Shown here piece by piece: positions 18,701-30,204 of a stretch of 64,000 bases of DNA. The notes under the pieces are model-generated. The model did no database searches. It was not told the DNA's origin and was given only the letters and a program-made list of their open reading frames with translations. Position numbers and translations under genes: made by a program. This DNA comes from Planobispora longispora (lineage in GTDB: Bacteria > Actinomycetota > Actinomycetes > Streptosporangiales > Streptosporangiaceae). The number at the start of each line of letters is the position of its first letter. Within the stretch, counting starts at the first letter, position 1. The stretch covers positions 99,122 through 163,121 of the forward strand of contig NZ_BOOH01000017.1 in the NCBI RefSeq assembly GCF_016863135.1, read 5' to 3'.

Positions 18701-21700
18701 GCGGCGCGGACCGCCACTGGCTGGTCCTCACGCTCCACCACCTCGTCGCCGACGGCTGGTCGGTGCCGATCATGCTGCGTGACCTGCTCGCCGGGTACCG
18801 GGCCGATGCCGAGAAGCCCGGCGGGACGAGCACCGGTGCGGAAAGCCTCGGCGGGGTGAGCGCCGGTGCCGAGAAGAGCCGCGGAGCGAGCACCGGTGCG
18901 GAGCGAACCGACGAGGCGGCTGACACTCGCGCCGCGATCTCTGGCAAAGCGGCGGCTGACGCTCGCGCCGCGGTCTCTCTCTGCCGCGAATACTTCTCCT
19001 GGCTGAAGGGCCGCGACCGGGAGGCGGCGCGCGCCGCCTGGCGGCAGGCGCTGTCCGGGCTGGAGGAGCCGACCCTGCTGGCGCGGGCCGTACGCGGGGC
19101 CGTATCCACGGATGAGGCCGTGCCCGCGAGCGGGGCCGTACCGGCGGGTGAGGCGGCGCCCGGGCCGATCGGGCAGGTCCGCGGCGAGCTCACCGCGGAG
19201 CTGACCGCCGAGCTGACCGCGTGGGCGCGCGGGCGCGGGCTCACGCTGAGCACCGTCATCCAGGGCGCATGGGGACTGCTCGCGGGACGCCTCACCGGTC
19301 GTCGCGACGTCGTGTTCGGCACCACCGTCTCCGGCCGGCAGGCCGCCGTCGAGGGCGTCGAGTCGATGGTGGGCCTGCTGGTCAACACGTTGCCGGTACG
19401 GATGACGTGGCGGCCCGGCGAGCACCCGGCCGACCTTCTGACCCGGCTCCAGGACGCCCAGGCGGACCTGCTCGACCACCAGCACCTCGGACTGGCGGAG
19501 ATCCAGCGGCTGGCCGGGTTCACCGATCCGGACACGCGGAGCCTGTTCGACACCCTCGTCGTGATCGAGAACTACCCCGTCAGAGGGGACCTGCGCGCCC
19601 CCGGCGGGGCCTTCGAGATCACCGGGGTCGACATCCGCGACGCCTCCCACTACCCCCTGTCCCTCACCGCGGTGCCCGGGGACCGGCTGGACCTGCGGCT
19701 CGACTACGACACCGGGCGGTTCGACGCCGGGACGGCCGCGCGGCTCTCGGCGGCGCTGATCCGGTTGCTCGAAGAGATGGCCGCGGATCCCGACCGCCCG
19801 GTCGGCCGGTTCGACCTGCTGCCCGCCACCGACCGTGGGCGGGCGGCGCTCACCGGAGCGGTCAGGCCGGTCCCGGAGGAGACGCTGGCGACGGCCTTCG
19901 CCGCGCAGGTCGCCGCCTCGCCCGGCGCCACCGCGCTGATCTCCGGTGCGGAGGAGGTCTCCTACGCCGAGCTGGACCGCAGGGCCGAGGACCTCGCCCG
20001 GCGGCTGGCCGCCCGGAGGATCGGCGCGGGGCAGTTCGTGGCGGTGGCGGTCCCGCGCTCGATCGAAATGATCGTCGCGCTGCTGGGCGTGCTGAAGTCG
20101 GGTGCGGCGTACGTGCCACTGGACGTCGAGTACCCCGCGGACCGGCTGGCGTTCATGCTCGCCGACTGCGGGGCCCGCGCCGTCGTCACCACGGAGGAGA
20201 CCGCCGCCCGGCTCCCCGGGGCGTACGGCGTCGAGCGCGTCATGATCGACCGCGGGGAGGCCGCCGACGGAGCCGAGCCCGGATCGGGGACGCCCGCCTC
20301 GCGTCCGGCCATTCCCGTCTCGCGTCCGGCCGGGTCCGGCGATCCCGCCTATCTCATCTACACGTCGGGCTCGACCGGCCGCCCCAAGGGCGTCGTCGTC
20401 ACGCACCGGGCGATCATCGGCCACCTCGCGTGGGCGCAGGGCGAGTTCGGTCTGGACTCCGGCGACCGCATGCTCCAGCAGGCGTCGGCGAGCTTCGACG
20501 CCTCCGTCTGGCAGATCTTCTGGCCGCTGTGCGCCGGGGCCGCCGTCGTGCTCGCCGAGCCCGGCGGACACTTCGACCCGGACTACCTGGCCGGTCTCAT
20601 CCAGGAGCGGCGCGTCACCGTCCTGGACATCGTCCCCTCGATGATCCAGGCGTTCCTGGCCACCGAGGAGGTCGCCGGCGACTCGGCGTGGGCCGCGAGC
20701 CTGCGCAAGGTCTTCGGCGGCGCCGAGGCGCTGACCGCCGGGGTGGCCCGCCGCTGGCGGGAGCTGACCGGCGTGCCGGTGGACAACTGCTATGGGCCGA
20801 CCGAGGCCACGGTCCAGGTCACCTGGCAGGACGGATCCCAGCAAGCCGGGTCGCAACCGTCCGGACTCCTGCCGTCAGAGTCTTCGCCGTCCGAGTCTTC
20901 GACGTCCGGGTCCCGGCGATCCGGGTCCCCGTCGTCCGGGGGCGGGGCCGTCCCGATCGGCGGGCCGGTCTGGAACACCCGCCTCTACGTCCTCGACGCC
21001 TGCCTGCGGCACGCGCCCGAGGGCGTGCCGGGGGAGCTCTACATCGCCGGGGACCAGCTGGCCCTCGGCTACCACGGCCGTCCCGGTCTCACCGGTGAGC
21101 GGTTCGTCGCCGACCCGTACGGCCCGCCGGGCACGCGCATGTACCGCACCGGCGACCTGGTGCGGCGCCGCCCCGACGGCGCCCTGGAGTACGTGGGCCG
21201 GACCGACCACCAGGTCAAGATCCGCGGTAACCGCGTCGAGCTCGGCGAGGTCGAGGCCCGGCTGGCGGACGAGCCCGGGGTCGCACGGGCCGTGGCGGCG
21301 GTCCACGGCTCGGGGGCCGCCGCGCGGCTGGTCGGGTACGCGCTGCCGGAGCCCGGCGCCCGGCTCGACGGAGCCGCGCTCCGTTCCGCGCTGGCCGCGG
21401 CGCTGCCCGCCCCGATGGTCCCCGGCGCGGTCGTCGTGCTCGACGCGCTTCCGCTGACGCCCAACGGCAAGGTGGACCGGGCCGCCCTGCCCGTCCCGGA
21501 CGCCGCCGCCGGGGCCGCCCGGAGGGAGGCGCGGGCGCCGCGCACCGAACGGGAGGCGCTGCTCTGCCGGATCTTCACCGAGGTCCTGGGGACCGAGGCC
21601 GGAGCCGACGACGACTTCTTCGTGCTCGGCGGCGACAGCATCGCGTCCATCACCGTCTCCGGGCGCGCCCGCCGGGCCGGTCTGCCGCTCAGTCCCCGCG

Positions 21701-24700
21701 ACGTCTTCACGCACCGCACGCCCGCCGCGCTGGCCGAGGCGGTGGCCGGGACGCAGGCGGGAGACGGAGCACCCGAGGGGAACGGGGCGCGGGAGGGCGA
21801 CACCGACCACGCGGGGCGGGCGGGAGACGGGACGCGAGCGGACCTGATGCGGCTGACCGCCGGGGAGGCCGACCGGGTGCGGCAGGTCAGCCCCGTCCCC
21901 GTCGAGGACGTCTGGCCGCTCTCCCCGCTGCAGGAAGGCATCTTCTTCCACTCCACCTACGACGCCGGCGACGCGGACGCGGTCGACGTCTACACCTCGC
22001 AGGACGTCTTCACGTTCACCGGGCGGATCGACGCCGACCGGCTCCGCGCGGCCTGCGCGGCGCTGCTGGCGCGCAACCCGAGCCTGCGCGCCGGGTTCAC
22101 CGGCGAGGGGCTGCCCCGGACGGTGCAGTTCATCGGCGCCGACGTGCCGTCCCCGGTGCGCGAGATCGACCTGTCCCGCCTGCCCGCCGCCGAGCAGGCC
22201 GAGCGGGTGGCCGCGCTGCTGGCCGAGGACCGGACCCGGCGGTTCGACCTGTCCAGCCCGCCGCTGATGCGGCTGCTGCTGATCCGGCTCGGCGATCACG
22301 ACCGGCTGGTGGTCAGCCACCACCTGATCCTGTGGGACGGCTGGTCGGCCTGGCTGTTCCTGGAGCAGCTGTTCGCCCTGTACGACCGGGCGGGCGACGA
22401 CCGCGGCCTGCCCGCCCCCGGCTCCTACCGGGACTACCTGGCCTGGCTCGCCGGACAGGACTCCGGAGCGGCGCTGGCGGCCTGGCGCGAGGCCCTGTCC
22501 GGCTTGGCCGAGCCGACGCTGGTACGGCCCGCCGACGACGGCCTGCGCCCGGTGATCCCGCTGAACCTCGACGCCCTGCTCCCCGCGGAGCTCGGCGACC
22601 GGCTCCGCGCCACGGCCCGCGAGCACGGCCTGACCCTCAACACCGTGCTCAACGCCGCCTGGGGGCTCATCCTGTCCGCCGCCGCCGGCCGCGACGACGT
22701 GGTCTTCGGCGCGGCGGTCGCGGGACGCCCGGTGGCGGTCCCCGAGGTGGAGAGCATCATCGGGATGTTCCTCAACACGGTTCCGGTGCGGATCTCCTTC
22801 GACCCGCGCGAGCCCGTGCTGGACCTCCTGCGGCGGGTGCAGGACGAGCGCGTGGCGCTGATGCCGTACGAGCACCTGGGTCTGGGGGAGCTGCAGCGGG
22901 AGAGCGGGCACCGCAGGCTCTTCGACACGCTCTTCGTGCTGCGCGACGCCGGCGGCGAGGAACGGATGACCGCGTTCACGCGGGGCAACGGCATCGTGGA
23001 CGTGACCGGGATCGACGCCACCCACTACCCGCTCACCCTCATCGTGACCCAGGGCTCCCGGCTGCGCGTGACGCTGTCGTACCGGCCCGACGCGTTCGGG
23101 GCGGACGAGGCCGCCGCGCTGCTGGCGCGCTACACGGCGGTGCTGGAGCGCCTGGTGGACGGCCTGGCGGAGCGGACCGGCGCACTCGACCTGCTCCTCC
23201 CGGGAGAGCGGCGGAGCCTCGGCGCGGAGTGGGACGCCACGCGGCGCCCGCTGCCCCCGGCGACCGTCGCCGAGCTGCTCGCCGAGCAGGCGGCGCGCAC
23301 CCCGGACGAGGTGGCCCTGGTCTTCGGCGCCGAGCGCCTGACCTACGCCGAGCTGGACGTGCGGATCAACCGCATGGCCCGGCTGCTGCTGGCGTACGGC
23401 GCCGCGCCGGAGCGGGTGGTCGCGCTGGCCCTGCCGCGCTCGGCCGACATGGTCGTGGCGCTGTTCGCCGTGCTCCAGACGGGCGCCGCCTACCTGCCCC
23501 TGGACCTGGAGTATCCGGCCGAGCGACTGGAGTTCATGCTCCGGGACACCGCCCCGGCGTGTGTGGTGACCACCACGGCGGTCGCCGCGACGCTCCCGGA
23601 CACCGGGGTGACGCGCGTCCTGCTCGACGACCCGGCCACGGTCGCGGCGCTGGCGGCGCTGCCCTCCGGCGTACTGGCCGACGGCGAGCGCCCGGCCTTC
23701 GCCCGCGACCTGCCGCACCGGCTGGAGCACCCGGCATACGTGATCTTCACCTCGGGCTCCACCGGCCGCCCCAAGGGCGTCGTCACGCCCTATCGCGGGC
23801 TGACGAACATGCAGTTCAACCACCGCGAGGCCATCTTCGACCCGGCGATCGCGGCGGCCGGCGGGCGGCGGCTGCGCATCGCCCACACCGTCTCCTTCGC
23901 CTTCGACATGTCGTGGGAGGAGCTGCTCTGGCTGATCGAGGGGCACGAGGTCCACGTCTGCGACGAGAACCTGCGCCGCGACGCCGAGGCGCTGGTGGCC
24001 TACTGCGACCGTGAACGGGTCGACGTCGTCAACGTGACGCCCACCTACGCCCACCACCTCATCGAGGAGGGCCTGCTCGACGGGCACCGGCCCCCGCTGG
24101 TGCTGCTCGGCGGCGAGGCGGTGTCCGAGACGGTCTGGAGCACGCTGCGGGACACCCCCGCAACGTTCGGCTACAACCTGTACGGGCCGACCGAGTACAC
24201 GATCAACACGCTCGGCGCCTCCACCGGCGACAGCCCGACCTCCACGGTGGGGCGGCCGATCTGGAACACCCGCGCCTACGTGCTCGACTCCGCGCTGCGC
24301 CCGGTCCCGCCGGGCACCCCGGGCGAGCTCTACATCAGCGGGGTCGGCCTGGCGCGCGGCTACCACCGCAGGCCCGGCCTGACCGCCGCGAGCTTCGTCG
24401 CCGACCCGTTCGGCGACGAGCCGGGCGCCCGCATGTACCGCACCGGCGACCTCGTGCGCCTCCGTCCCGACGGCAACCTGGACTTCCTCGGGCGGACCGA
24501 CGACCAGGTGAAGATCCGCGGTTACCGGGTCGAACTGGGCGAGATCGGGGCGGCGCTGGAGGAGCATCCGCTGGTCTCGCACGCCGCCGTCGTGGCCGAC
24601 GCCTCCGGGCCGGGCGGGGCCAAGCGGCTGGTCGGGTACGTCGTGCCCCAGGACGCCGCCGTGCTCCAGGACGCCGCCGCGTCCCAAGAGTCGGAGTCCT

Positions 24701-27700
24701 CGGGATCCTCGGGATCCTCGGGGGCTCCGGGGCAGGAGGACCTCGTCACGGCTCTGCGGGAGTCGCTGAAGGCCCGGCTGCCGGGCTACATGATCCCGGC
24801 CGCGATCATGGTGGTGGACCGGCTGCCGCTCACCGTGAACGGCAAGCTGGACGTGCGGGCGCTGCCCCGGCCCGCCGTCACCGCCGGGGGCCGGAGCCGG
24901 CCGCCGCGCTCGCCGCAGGAGCAGGTCCTGTGCGCGCTCTTCGCCGAGCTGCTCGGCGTGGAGCGGGCCGGGATCGACGACGACTTCTTCGACCTGGGCG
25001 GGCACTCCCTGCTGGCCACCCGGCTGGTCAGCCGGGCCCGCGCCGCGCTCGGCGCGGAGCTGGCCATCCGGGACCTGTTCGAGGCCCCGACGGTCGCCGA
25101 GCTGGCGGCCCGGGTCGCCGCCGCCGGCGCCGTACGGCGCCCGGCCCTGCTCCCCGCGGCCGAGCGGCCCGAGGAGCCCCCGCTCTCGTCCGCCCAGCAG
25201 CGGCTCTGGGTGATCGAGCAGCTCGAAGGCCCGTCGGCGGTCTACAACTTCCCGCTCGTCATCCGGCTGCGCGGCGCGCTCGACGTCGAGGCGTTGCGGG
25301 CCGCGCTGGCCGACGTGGCGGGGCGGCACGAGGCGCTGCGCACCCGCATCGCCGAGCGGGAGGGCCGCCCGTACCAGGACGTCGTCCCGGCCGGGATCGC
25401 CCGCCCGCCGCTGGAGGTGGTCGAGGCCGGGGAGGAGCGGCTCGACGAGGTCCTGGCCGGAGTCCTCGCCCGCCCGTTCGACCTGGCCGTCGAACTCCCC
25501 CTGCGCGCCACGGTCGTACGGCTGGGCGCCCACGAGCACGTGGTGGCGCTCCTGCTGCACCACATCACCACCGACGAGTGGTCCGACGGGCCGTTCCTGC
25601 GCGATCTGTCGGCCGCGTACGCCGCCCGCCGCGACGGGCGGGAGCCGGACTGGGATCCCCTGCCGGTGCAGTACGTCGACTACACGCTCTGGCAGCGGGA
25701 ACTGCTCGGCGACCGCTCCGACCCCGAGAGCCCGGCCGCGCGCCAGCTCGCCTACTGGGGCGAGACCCTGCGCGGCGCTCCCGAGCAGCTCGAACTGCCC
25801 ACCGACCGGCCCCACCCGGCGCGGCCGAGCCCGGCCGGCGGGGAACTGGTGGTCGAGCTGGACCCGCAGGACTGCGTGCGCCTGCGCGAGGTCGCCCAGC
25901 GGGCCGGGGCGAGCATGTTCATGGCGTGCCACGCGGTGGTCGCCGCGCTGCTGCACCGCCTCGGGGCCGGGGACGACCTCCCGCTCGGCGCGCCGATCTC
26001 CGGCCGCACCGACGGGGCCCTGGACGAGCTGGTCGGCTTCTTCGTCAACACCCTCGTGCTCCGCACCGACGTGTCGGGCGACCCGACCTTCGCCGAGCTC
26101 GTCGGCCGGGTCCGGGAGAGCGCCCTGGCCGCCTTCTCCCACCAGGACGTGCCGTTCGAGGCCGTCGTGGAGGAGCTGAACCCGGTGCGCTCGCCCGACC
26201 GCAACCCGCTGTTCCAAGTGATGGTCGGCTACCGCAACCGTGCGGACGACGGCTTCGCCATGGCCGGGCTGGAGGTTCTGCCGCAGCCGGTCGAGGCCCG
26301 CACGGCGAAGTTCGACCTGGTGTTCGGCTTCGCCGAGGACGCCGGGAGCGGCCGGATCGCCTGCGTGATCGAGTACCGCTCCGACCTGTTCGACCGGGCC
26401 ACGGTCGCGACGCTGGGCCAACGGCTGTCCGCGCTCGTCGGCGCGGTGGCCGCCGATCCCCGGCTCCCGGTCAGCGGCGTCGACGTGCTCACCGAGGCCG
26501 AGCGCGAGCAGGTCGTCACCGGCTTCAACCGGACCGGCCGGGCGGTGGACGAGGAGACCTTCCCCGGGATGTTCCGGCGGCGTGTGACCGAGCGCCCCGG
26601 CGCCGTCGCCGTGGTGGACGGGCCGCGCTCGGTCACCTACGCGGAGCTGGACGCCCTGTCGGACCGCATGGCCCGGCTGCTGGCCCGGTACGGCGTGCGC
26701 GCCGAGAGCGTGGTCGGCGTGGCGGTGCCGCGCTCGGTGGAGATGGTCGCCGTGATGCTCGGCGCGAACAAGCTGGGCGCCGCCTTCCTCCCGCTCGACC
26801 TCGCCCACCCCGCCGACCGCCTGGCGTACATGCTCGGCGACGCGCGGGCGGCGGTCGTCGTGGCGACCGAGCAGGTCGCGGGCAAGGTCCCGGAGGTCGA
26901 GGGGCTGCCCGTGCTGCTGCTCGACACTCCCGAGGTCGCCGCGGAGACGGCCGCCATCGAGGCGGGCGGGCCGTTCCCGCCCGTCGCCGCGGACGCGGTC
27001 GCCATGGACCAGGCCGCCTACGTGATCTACACCTCGGGCTCGACCGGGCGGCCCAAGGGCGTCGTCGTCCCGCACGAGGGGATCAGCAGCCTGGTGGCCA
27101 CGGCCGTGGACCGGATGGGCCTCACCCCTGACAGCCGGGTGCTGCAGTTCGCCTCGATCGGCTTCGACGTGACCATCTTCGAGCTGTCCATGGCGCTGTG
27201 CCACGGCGGCTGCCTGGTGCTCGTCCCCGACGAGGCCCGGGTTCCCGGCCGCGAGCTGACCGACTTCATGAACGAGCAGCGGATCACCCACGCGATCCTG
27301 CCGCCGTCGCTGGTCGCGGCCCTGCCGTCGGAGTGCGAGCCGCCGGAGGGGGCCACCGTACTGGTCGGCACCGAGACCGTTCCGCCCGCCGTGATCGCGC
27401 GGTGGGCCGGGCGCCTGCGGCTGCTGGCGGCCTACGGGCTGACCGAGGCGACGGTGAACTCGACGCTGTGGCCGGCCGAGCCGGGCTGGTCCGGGGCGGT
27501 GCCCATCGGCGTGCCCGACCCCAACACCCGCGTGTACGTGCTGGACGCGCACCTGCGCCCGGTCCCGCCCGGGGTGCCCGGGGAACTGTACGTCAGCGGT
27601 CGCGGGCTGGCCCGGGGCTACCTGGGACGGCCCGGCCTGAGCGCGGAACGGTTCGTCGCCTGCCCCTTCGGCCCGCCCGGCACGCGGATGTACCGCACCG

Positions 27701-29961
27701 GCGACCGGGCGCGCTGGCGTGCCGACGGGAACATCGACTTCCTCGGCCGGACCGACGACCAGGTGAAGATCCGCGGCTTCCGCATCGAGCCGGGCGAGAT
27801 CGCCGGTGCGATGACCCGGCACCCGGGCGTCGCCCAGGCGGCGGTGGTGGTGGACCGGAGCGGACAGGAGCCGAGACTGGTCGGCTACGCGGTCCCCAGC
27901 CGCGACGGGACCGGAGCCGGAGACGGCGGTGCGGCCGGGACCGGTGGCGGAAGCGGGGACGGAGTCGGAGCCGGGAGCGGCCTCCCGCTCGACCCGGCCG
28001 GGATCCGGGCCCACGTGGCGGAGCTGCTCCCGGACTACATGGTCCCGGCCGCGGTGGTGGTGCTCGACGGGCCGCTCCCGCTCACGCCCAACGGCAAGCT
28101 GGACCGCCGGGCGCTGCCGGCCCCCGACTGGTCGGCGCTGACCGGCACGGCCCGCCCCGCCACCGGGCGGCAGCGGGCTCTGGCGGATCTGTTCGCCGAG
28201 ATCCTCGAACTGCCCGAGGTGGGGATCCACGACAACTTCTTCCTGCTGGGCGGCCACTCGATGTCCGCGATGCGGTTGCTGGGCCGGGTCCGCACGGTGC
28301 TGGACGCCGACCTGGCCCTGCGCGACGTCTTCGAGGCGCCCACGGTGGCCGCGCTGGCCGAGCGCCTGGGCGACCAGCTGGACGGATCCGGAGAGGACCG
28401 GGTGGACGAGTCCGGCGCTGTCCGGCCCGACGGGTCCGGGAGCGGCCGGGAGTCCGCGGCCGGGAACCGTCGGCGTCCGCGGCTGGGCCGGGGCGACAGG
28501 CCGCAGGTCCTGCCCGCCGCGCCGCCCCAGGAATGGCAGTGGGCCCGATACCGCGCCGGGACCGGGCGGGTCCACGACATGGCGTTCGCGCTGCGCGCAC
28601 CCGGCGGCCTGGACGCCGGGGCGCTCGCCGCCGCGCTCGCCGACGTCGCCGCACGCCACGAGCCGCTCCGCACGGCCTTCACCGAGTACGGCGGGCAGCC
28701 CGCGCAGGAGACCGCCGGACGGTACGGGATGACAGGCCGGGAACCGGCCGGGCCCGAGGCGGAATTCCTACGGGAACCGGGAGGAGCCGAGGCGGAACGT
28801 CTTCGGGAACCGGTCCGGGGACTCGTCCAGGAGCCTGCCGGGCAGGTGCTCGAGATCGTCGAAGTCGACGACCTGGAGGAGCGGCTGCGCGCGCTAGCGG
28901 CCGGGGAACCGGACCTGACCGGGCGCCCGCCGCTCCGGGCCCGGCTGCTCGTCGACGGCTCCGGGGCCCAGGCGCTCCTGCTCACGATGCACTACATCGG
29001 CGTCGACGAGTGGTCCGTCGTCCCGCTGATCCGCGACGTCGTCACCGCCTACACGGCCCGGCGGCGGGGAGACGCCCCGGGCTGGAGCGAGCTCCCGGTG
29101 ACTTACGCGGACTACACGTCGTGGGCGCACGAGCTGCTCGGCGGGACCGGCGGGGTCGCCGACCGGCAGCTCGCCTACTGGCGGGAGGCCCTGCGCGGAC
29201 TGCCCCTCGATCCCGCGCTGCCGTACGACCGGCCGCGCGAACAGGATTCCGGCGGGCAAGGCCCCGACAGCCGGGGCTCCGACGGGCAGGGCCCCGATGG
29301 CCTGGCCGCCGGCGGGCGCGGGGACCACGTCGGGTTCGTGCTCGACCCGGCCCTGCACGGCGGCGTCGACGACCTCGCCGCCCGGACGGGCACCAGCATG
29401 TTCATGGTGCTCCAGGCGGCGCTGGCGACGCTGCTCACCCGGCACGGCGCCGGGACGGACCTGCCGATCGCCTCGCTGGTGGCGGGCCGTGCGGAGGAGG
29501 CGCTCACCGATCTGGTCGGGTGCTTCTTCAACACGGTCGTCCTGCGCACGGACACCTCGGGCGAGCCGACCTTCCGCGAACTGCTCGCGCGGGTGCGGGA
29601 GACCGACCTGGCCGCGCTCGACCGGCAGGACGTCCCCTTCGGCCGGGTGGCGCGGGAACTCGGCCTGCCCGCGCCGAGGGTGATGCTGGTCCATCACGAG
29701 CAGGCACGGATGGCGGAGATGGAGGACATCGGCGCGGCGTTCGAACCGGTCCCCACCGGGGCGCTCAACGCCGACCTGACGCTGAGCTTCTTCGAGCCGC
29801 GCGGCGACGGGCCCGTGGACTGCCTGCTGGAGTACGACACCGGTCTGTTCGACCGGGGCACGGTCCAGCGGCTCGCGGACGACCTGGTCCGCATCCTGAA
29901 GACGGCGGTGGCCGATCCCGACCGGCCGCTCGCCGACGACCCGAGGAGGAACGACTCATGA
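12709..29961 (+). CDS. Four-module siderophore NRPS with terminal condensation domain
   Basis: A single 5,750-residue peptide synthetase. Domain order: C1 (~5-500, HHLLTDG at 182); A1 (~538-1120); T1 (Ser 1167, GGDS); E (~1225-1830, HHLVVDG at 1454, SRTVGWFT); C2 (~1845-2300, HHLVADG at 2010); A2 (~2385-2930); T2 (Ser 2977, GGDS); C3 (~3060-3500, HHLILWDG at 3204); A3 (~3515-4055); T3 (Ser 4100, GGHS); C4 (~4150-4580, HHITTDE at 4284); A4 (~4610-5140); T4 (Ser 5184, GGHS); C5 (~5260-5740, HYIGVDE at 5428). There is no thioesterase. Specificity codes read by alignment to GrsA: A1 DVWIVGAVN, A2 DAWDVGCVQ, A3 DMENLGLIN (the known hydroxyornithine code), A4 DVFILGAVN. The predicted product is a tetrapeptide tris-hydroxamate whose last two residues may be released as a diketopiperazine; this is inference from erythrochelin-like lines. 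Low-complexity repeats interrupt C1, A1 and the E domain. Its stop overlaps the MbtH start. Confidence 0.96.
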   Translation: METMVEDGRVLPLTGAQTGIWLAQRIEPDSPVYNIGCYVDLSVPAGRGDGEVTGEGPAPDGPDAPDGSEALDGLATAGGPETAGGPDVPRLAAAVRRAVREAEPLHVVFTEVEGRPVQARRLPGGWAPAVLDLTGEPDPEAAARAWMDADMARVADLARGPLFAQALLRIGPHRVWWYQRYHHLLTDGYGVLQITNRVAELYGAELAELADPAELAGLADPAGLADPAGLADPAGLAEPADGAPVAHSWSLRNLISGDTAYRGSEQHTADRDFWHDRLAGLPDEPARLVECPPVQAARTLRRTVELSAERTERLREAAASAGTRLSRLAIAAMAAYLHRATGEQDVVLGLPVTGRVDAGSRDTPGLMSNVLPLRLAVRPDTTPAELVEAVAGNVRELAAHARYRGEDLARELGRPEGLRALIGPTVNVMPFHGETRFGDLSGVIHYLSLGPVIDLSVAVYDRPAGQGLRVDFDADASVCGPEELAGHERRFLAVLEAVATAMTTAPDRPLGAIDLTTDDERRLVLDRFAGALPPVQELSWTAAFERRAAHAPDALALICESERLSYAELNGRANRLARLLRARGVRAEDVVAVAVPRSADMVVALLGVMKAGAAYLPLDLDHPADRVAYMIEDARARAVVSVTDLAGELPELRDLRESRDLRESREVPESCETSGPRQPREVSVPRLLLDDPAVVAELAGLEDTDLTDLPDLAGLGLDRAAYVIYTSGSTGRPKGVVISHDGIGSLIRTATERLGVDAASRVVQFASVGFDVAVWDLVMSLCVGGTAIIVPAERRVAGEELTGYLTGHRATHMILPPSLVAALPAECELPEGGVLVVGTEAVPAELIARWGRRMRVVVAYGLTEATVNSTLWLADPDLPGPVPIGVPDPGTRCYVLDSALRPVPPGAVGELYVAGRGLARGYLGRPGLTAERFVSDPFGAPGDRMYRTGDRARWRPDGNIDFLGREDGQLKIRGYRIEPGEVESALMAHPAVAQAAVVAREDHRGVKRLVAYVTGPGSGAGSEPVNGAGSEPVNGAGSELGNGTGSGLGSASASTPGSGSAPGPGSASGDGARFRAVDPAELRSLVAGTLPDYMVPGTIVVLDGVLPLTPNGKLDRQALPEPEWTAQTGGTAPSTPAEHVLADLFAELLGLPAVGVHDGFFELGGDSIVAIQLVNRARRAGLVITPRDVFRLRTVAALAREQAGRAGQAPEQVHDPGVGDAPATPIIHWLRELVEPARSTGPAELPEPADPVQPIDPQAVDPQAVDPQVVGPQADDSARPTGAAGPGRPIDGFHQAVVLQVPADLTTELLASVLQAVLDHHGMLRARLRRADGWALEVPPPGAVRAAGLVERVEVGANLPQAVDSSDGTAVADGAGIAVRGDTPGIRNDAEITGVPGARGGTAVTGSGGALGEMIAEHRRRAAGRLAPEEGRMLQAVWLDAGRSVPGRLVLVAHHLVVDGVSWRILLADLAQAARSLAAGQPVTLPPVGTSFPRWSRMLAADALTASRRAELESWREMLREPAPALGLRPLDPATDTAANERSLTVSLPGDQTAPLLADLPAAYHGTVNDVLLTALAAAVARWRQDRPAGIGADSGPGTSRGLLLELEGHGREQDELANGDGPAGGAALAGGNDLAGSSDLADEIDLAGGADLSRTVGWFTSVFPVRIDAGDIDWAEFRAGGPAVGRALKRIKEQLRALPGSGLGYGQLRHLNEETAGALAAAPEPQLLFNYLGRFRADEGGDWRLADDAEPLTAGRDPGMPLSRPLEINAVVRDGTSGPELSATWSWPDGVLDRAGVAELAGLWLEALRGLTAHLAAPDAGGHTPADFPLVEIGQDEIDELEAAPYGLRDVLPVTPLQQGLFFHALFDEDVSDVYTVQQVIELTGVDRDAGNAERAEGAGRNAVDGAAGGALHRAVQGLLERHPLLRAGFRQRSDGRVVQFVPGTVTVPWREIDALRPEGGTAHTAEGEIVRAVAEEERAHRFDLAAPPLMRAAFVRGADRHWLVLTLHHLVADGWSVPIMLRDLLAGYRADAEKPGGTSTGAESLGGVSAGAEKSRGASTGAERTDEAADTRAAISGKAAADARAAVSLCREYFSWLKGRDREAARAAWRQALSGLEEPTLLARAVRGAVSTDEAVPASGAVPAGEAAPGPIGQVRGELTAELTAELTAWARGRGLTLSTVIQGAWGLLAGRLTGRRDVVFGTTVSGRQAAVEGVESMVGLLVNTLPVRMTWRPGEHPADLLTRLQDAQADLLDHQHLGLAEIQRLAGFTDPDTRSLFDTLVVIENYPVRGDLRAPGGAFEITGVDIRDASHYPLSLTAVPGDRLDLRLDYDTGRFDAGTAARLSAALIRLLEEMAADPDRPVGRFDLLPATDRGRAALTGAVRPVPEETLATAFAAQVAASPGATALISGAEEVSYAELDRRAEDLARRLAARRIGAGQFVAVAVPRSIEMIVALLGVLKSGAAYVPLDVEYPADRLAFMLADCGARAVVTTEETAARLPGAYGVERVMIDRGEAADGAEPGSGTPASRPAIPVSRPAGSGDPAYLIYTSGSTGRPKGVVVTHRAIIGHLAWAQGEFGLDSGDRMLQQASASFDASVWQIFWPLCAGAAVVLAEPGGHFDPDYLAGLIQERRVTVLDIVPSMIQAFLATEEVAGDSAWAASLRKVFGGAEALTAGVARRWRELTGVPVDNCYGPTEATVQVTWQDGSQQAGSQPSGLLPSESSPSESSTSGSRRSGSPSSGGGAVPIGGPVWNTRLYVLDACLRHAPEGVPGELYIAGDQLALGYHGRPGLTGERFVADPYGPPGTRMYRTGDLVRRRPDGALEYVGRTDHQVKIRGNRVELGEVEARLADEPGVARAVAAVHGSGAAARLVGYALPEPGARLDGAALRSALAAALPAPMVPGAVVVLDALPLTPNGKVDRAALPVPDAAAGAARREARAPRTEREALLCRIFTEVLGTEAGADDDFFVLGGDSIASITVSGRARRAGLPLSPRDVFTHRTPAALAEAVAGTQAGDGAPEGNGAREGDTDHAGRAGDGTRADLMRLTAGEADRVRQVSPVPVEDVWPLSPLQEGIFFHSTYDAGDADAVDVYTSQDVFTFTGRIDADRLRAACAALLARNPSLRAGFTGEGLPRTVQFIGADVPSPVREIDLSRLPAAEQAERVAALLAEDRTRRFDLSSPPLMRLLLIRLGDHDRLVVSHHLILWDGWSAWLFLEQLFALYDRAGDDRGLPAPGSYRDYLAWLAGQDSGAALAAWREALSGLAEPTLVRPADDGLRPVIPLNLDALLPAELGDRLRATAREHGLTLNTVLNAAWGLILSAAAGRDDVVFGAAVAGRPVAVPEVESIIGMFLNTVPVRISFDPREPVLDLLRRVQDERVALMPYEHLGLGELQRESGHRRLFDTLFVLRDAGGEERMTAFTRGNGIVDVTGIDATHYPLTLIVTQGSRLRVTLSYRPDAFGADEAAALLARYTAVLERLVDGLAERTGALDLLLPGERRSLGAEWDATRRPLPPATVAELLAEQAARTPDEVALVFGAERLTYAELDVRINRMARLLLAYGAAPERVVALALPRSADMVVALFAVLQTGAAYLPLDLEYPAERLEFMLRDTAPACVVTTTAVAATLPDTGVTRVLLDDPATVAALAALPSGVLADGERPAFARDLPHRLEHPAYVIFTSGSTGRPKGVVTPYRGLTNMQFNHREAIFDPAIAAAGGRRLRIAHTVSFAFDMSWEELLWLIEGHEVHVCDENLRRDAEALVAYCDRERVDVVNVTPTYAHHLIEEGLLDGHRPPLVLLGGEAVSETVWSTLRDTPATFGYNLYGPTEYTINTLGASTGDSPTSTVGRPIWNTRAYVLDSALRPVPPGTPGELYISGVGLARGYHRRPGLTAASFVADPFGDEPGARMYRTGDLVRLRPDGNLDFLGRTDDQVKIRGYRVELGEIGAALEEHPLVSHAAVVADASGPGGAKRLVGYVVPQDAAVLQDAAASQESESSGSSGSSGAPGQEDLVTALRESLKARLPGYMIPAAIMVVDRLPLTVNGKLDVRALPRPAVTAGGRSRPPRSPQEQVLCALFAELLGVERAGIDDDFFDLGGHSLLATRLVSRARAALGAELAIRDLFEAPTVAELAARVAAAGAVRRPALLPAAERPEEPPLSSAQQRLWVIEQLEGPSAVYNFPLVIRLRGALDVEALRAALADVAGRHEALRTRIAEREGRPYQDVVPAGIARPPLEVVEAGEERLDEVLAGVLARPFDLAVELPLRATVVRLGAHEHVVALLLHHITTDEWSDGPFLRDLSAAYAARRDGREPDWDPLPVQYVDYTLWQRELLGDRSDPESPAARQLAYWGETLRGAPEQLELPTDRPHPARPSPAGGELVVELDPQDCVRLREVAQRAGASMFMACHAVVAALLHRLGAGDDLPLGAPISGRTDGALDELVGFFVNTLVLRTDVSGDPTFAELVGRVRESALAAFSHQDVPFEAVVEELNPVRSPDRNPLFQVMVGYRNRADDGFAMAGLEVLPQPVEARTAKFDLVFGFAEDAGSGRIACVIEYRSDLFDRATVATLGQRLSALVGAVAADPRLPVSGVDVLTEAEREQVVTGFNRTGRAVDEETFPGMFRRRVTERPGAVAVVDGPRSVTYAELDALSDRMARLLARYGVRAESVVGVAVPRSVEMVAVMLGANKLGAAFLPLDLAHPADRLAYMLGDARAAVVVATEQVAGKVPEVEGLPVLLLDTPEVAAETAAIEAGGPFPPVAADAVAMDQAAYVIYTSGSTGRPKGVVVPHEGISSLVATAVDRMGLTPDSRVLQFASIGFDVTIFELSMALCHGGCLVLVPDEARVPGRELTDFMNEQRITHAILPPSLVAALPSECEPPEGATVLVGTETVPPAVIARWAGRLRLLAAYGLTEATVNSTLWPAEPGWSGAVPIGVPDPNTRVYVLDAHLRPVPPGVPGELYVSGRGLARGYLGRPGLSAERFVACPFGPPGTRMYRTGDRARWRADGNIDFLGRTDDQVKIRGFRIEPGEIAGAMTRHPGVAQAAVVVDRSGQEPRLVGYAVPSRDGTGAGDGGAAGTGGGSGDGVGAGSGLPLDPAGIRAHVAELLPDYMVPAAVVVLDGPLPLTPNGKLDRRALPAPDWSALTGTARPATGRQRALADLFAEILELPEVGIHDNFFLLGGHSMSAMRLLGRVRTVLDADLALRDVFEAPTVAALAERLGDQLDGSGEDRVDESGAVRPDGSGSGRESAAGNRRRPRLGRGDRPQVLPAAPPQEWQWARYRAGTGRVHDMAFALRAPGGLDAGALAAALADVAARHEPLRTAFTEYGGQPAQETAGRYGMTGREPAGPEAEFLREPGGAEAERLREPVRGLVQEPAGQVLEIVEVDDLEERLRALAAGEPDLTGRPPLRARLLVDGSGAQALLLTMHYIGVDEWSVVPLIRDVVTAYTARRRGDAPGWSELPVTYADYTSWAHELLGGTGGVADRQLAYWREALRGLPLDPALPYDRPREQDSGGQGPDSRGSDGQGPDGLAAGGRGDHVGFVLDPALHGGVDDLAARTGTSMFMVLQAALATLLTRHGAGTDLPIASLVAGRAEEALTDLVGCFFNTVVLRTDTSGEPTFRELLARVRETDLAALDRQDVPFGRVARELGLPAPRVMLVHHEQARMAEMEDIGAAFEPVPTGALNADLTLSFFEPRGDGPVDCLLEYDTGLFDRGTVQRLADDLVRILKTAVADPDRPLADDPRRNDS
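13333..13431 (+). repeat. 18-bp tandem repeat inside NRPS C1 domain
   Basis: Units of CTCGCAGATCCCGCGGGG, encoding LADPAG. There are three exact copies in a row (13360-13413) flanked by variant and half copies, all in frame. It sits in C1 after the HHLLTDG motif and is likely a surface-loop expansion. Confidence 0.9.
15763..15834 (+). repeat. 24-bp tandem repeat inside NRPS A1 domain
   Basis: Three nearly identical 24-bp units encode GAGSEPVN, then run into a Gly/Ser-rich linker. The repeat lies in the A1 C-terminal subdomain, between RLVAYVTG and the LPDYMVPG motif. Confidence 0.9.
16471..16530 (+). repeat. 15-bp tandem repeat inside NRPS E domain
   Basis: Four degenerate 15-bp units encode (I/V)DPQA-like pentapeptides. 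They occur early in the epimerisation domain, between IIHWLREL and the [10 protein letters not shown] strand. Confidence 0.85.
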
Positions 29962-30188
29962 GCAGCAACCCGTTCGAGGATCCCGAGGGCCGTTTCCTGG
30001 TTCTCGTCAACGGCGAGGGCCAGCACTCGCTCTGGCCGTCCTTCGCCGAGGTTCCGGCGGGCTGGGAGAAGGTCTTCGGAGAGGAGTCACGGGACGCCTG
30101 CCTGGAATACGTGGAGACGAACTGGACGGACATGCGCCCCCGCAGCCTCGCCGAGGCCATGGAACGGACGGAGACCGCTCAGACCTGA
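29958..30188 (+). CDS. MbtH-like protein
   Basis: A 76-residue protein with the full MbtH signature: [15 protein letters not shown], then [34 protein letters not shown] and SL. MbtH proteins bind adenylation domains and are often needed for their folding or activity, so this is the partner of the NRPS. Its ATG overlaps the NRPS TGA (ATGA), and GAGGAGGAA lies just upstream, so it is translationally coupled. It ends 16 bases from a convergent reductase gene and closes the biosynthetic operon. Confidence 0.97.
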   Translation: MSSNPFEDPEGRFLVLVNGEGQHSLWPSFAEVPAGWEKVFGEESRDACLEYVETNWTDMRPRSLAEAMERTETAQT

Positions 30189-30204
30189 GCGGCGAGGCCC
30201 CCGG

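Noticed and set aside
16024..20856. Minus-strand open frame of about 1,600 codons under the NRPS
   Set aside because: Same shadow effect; no ribosome-binding site, no domains.
20875..28659. Minus-strand open frame of about 2,590 codons under the NRPS
   Set aside because: Composition is Gly/Arg/Gln/His/Val-rich without domains, as expected for the reverse of a GC-rich gene; the plus strand has clear NRPS motifs.
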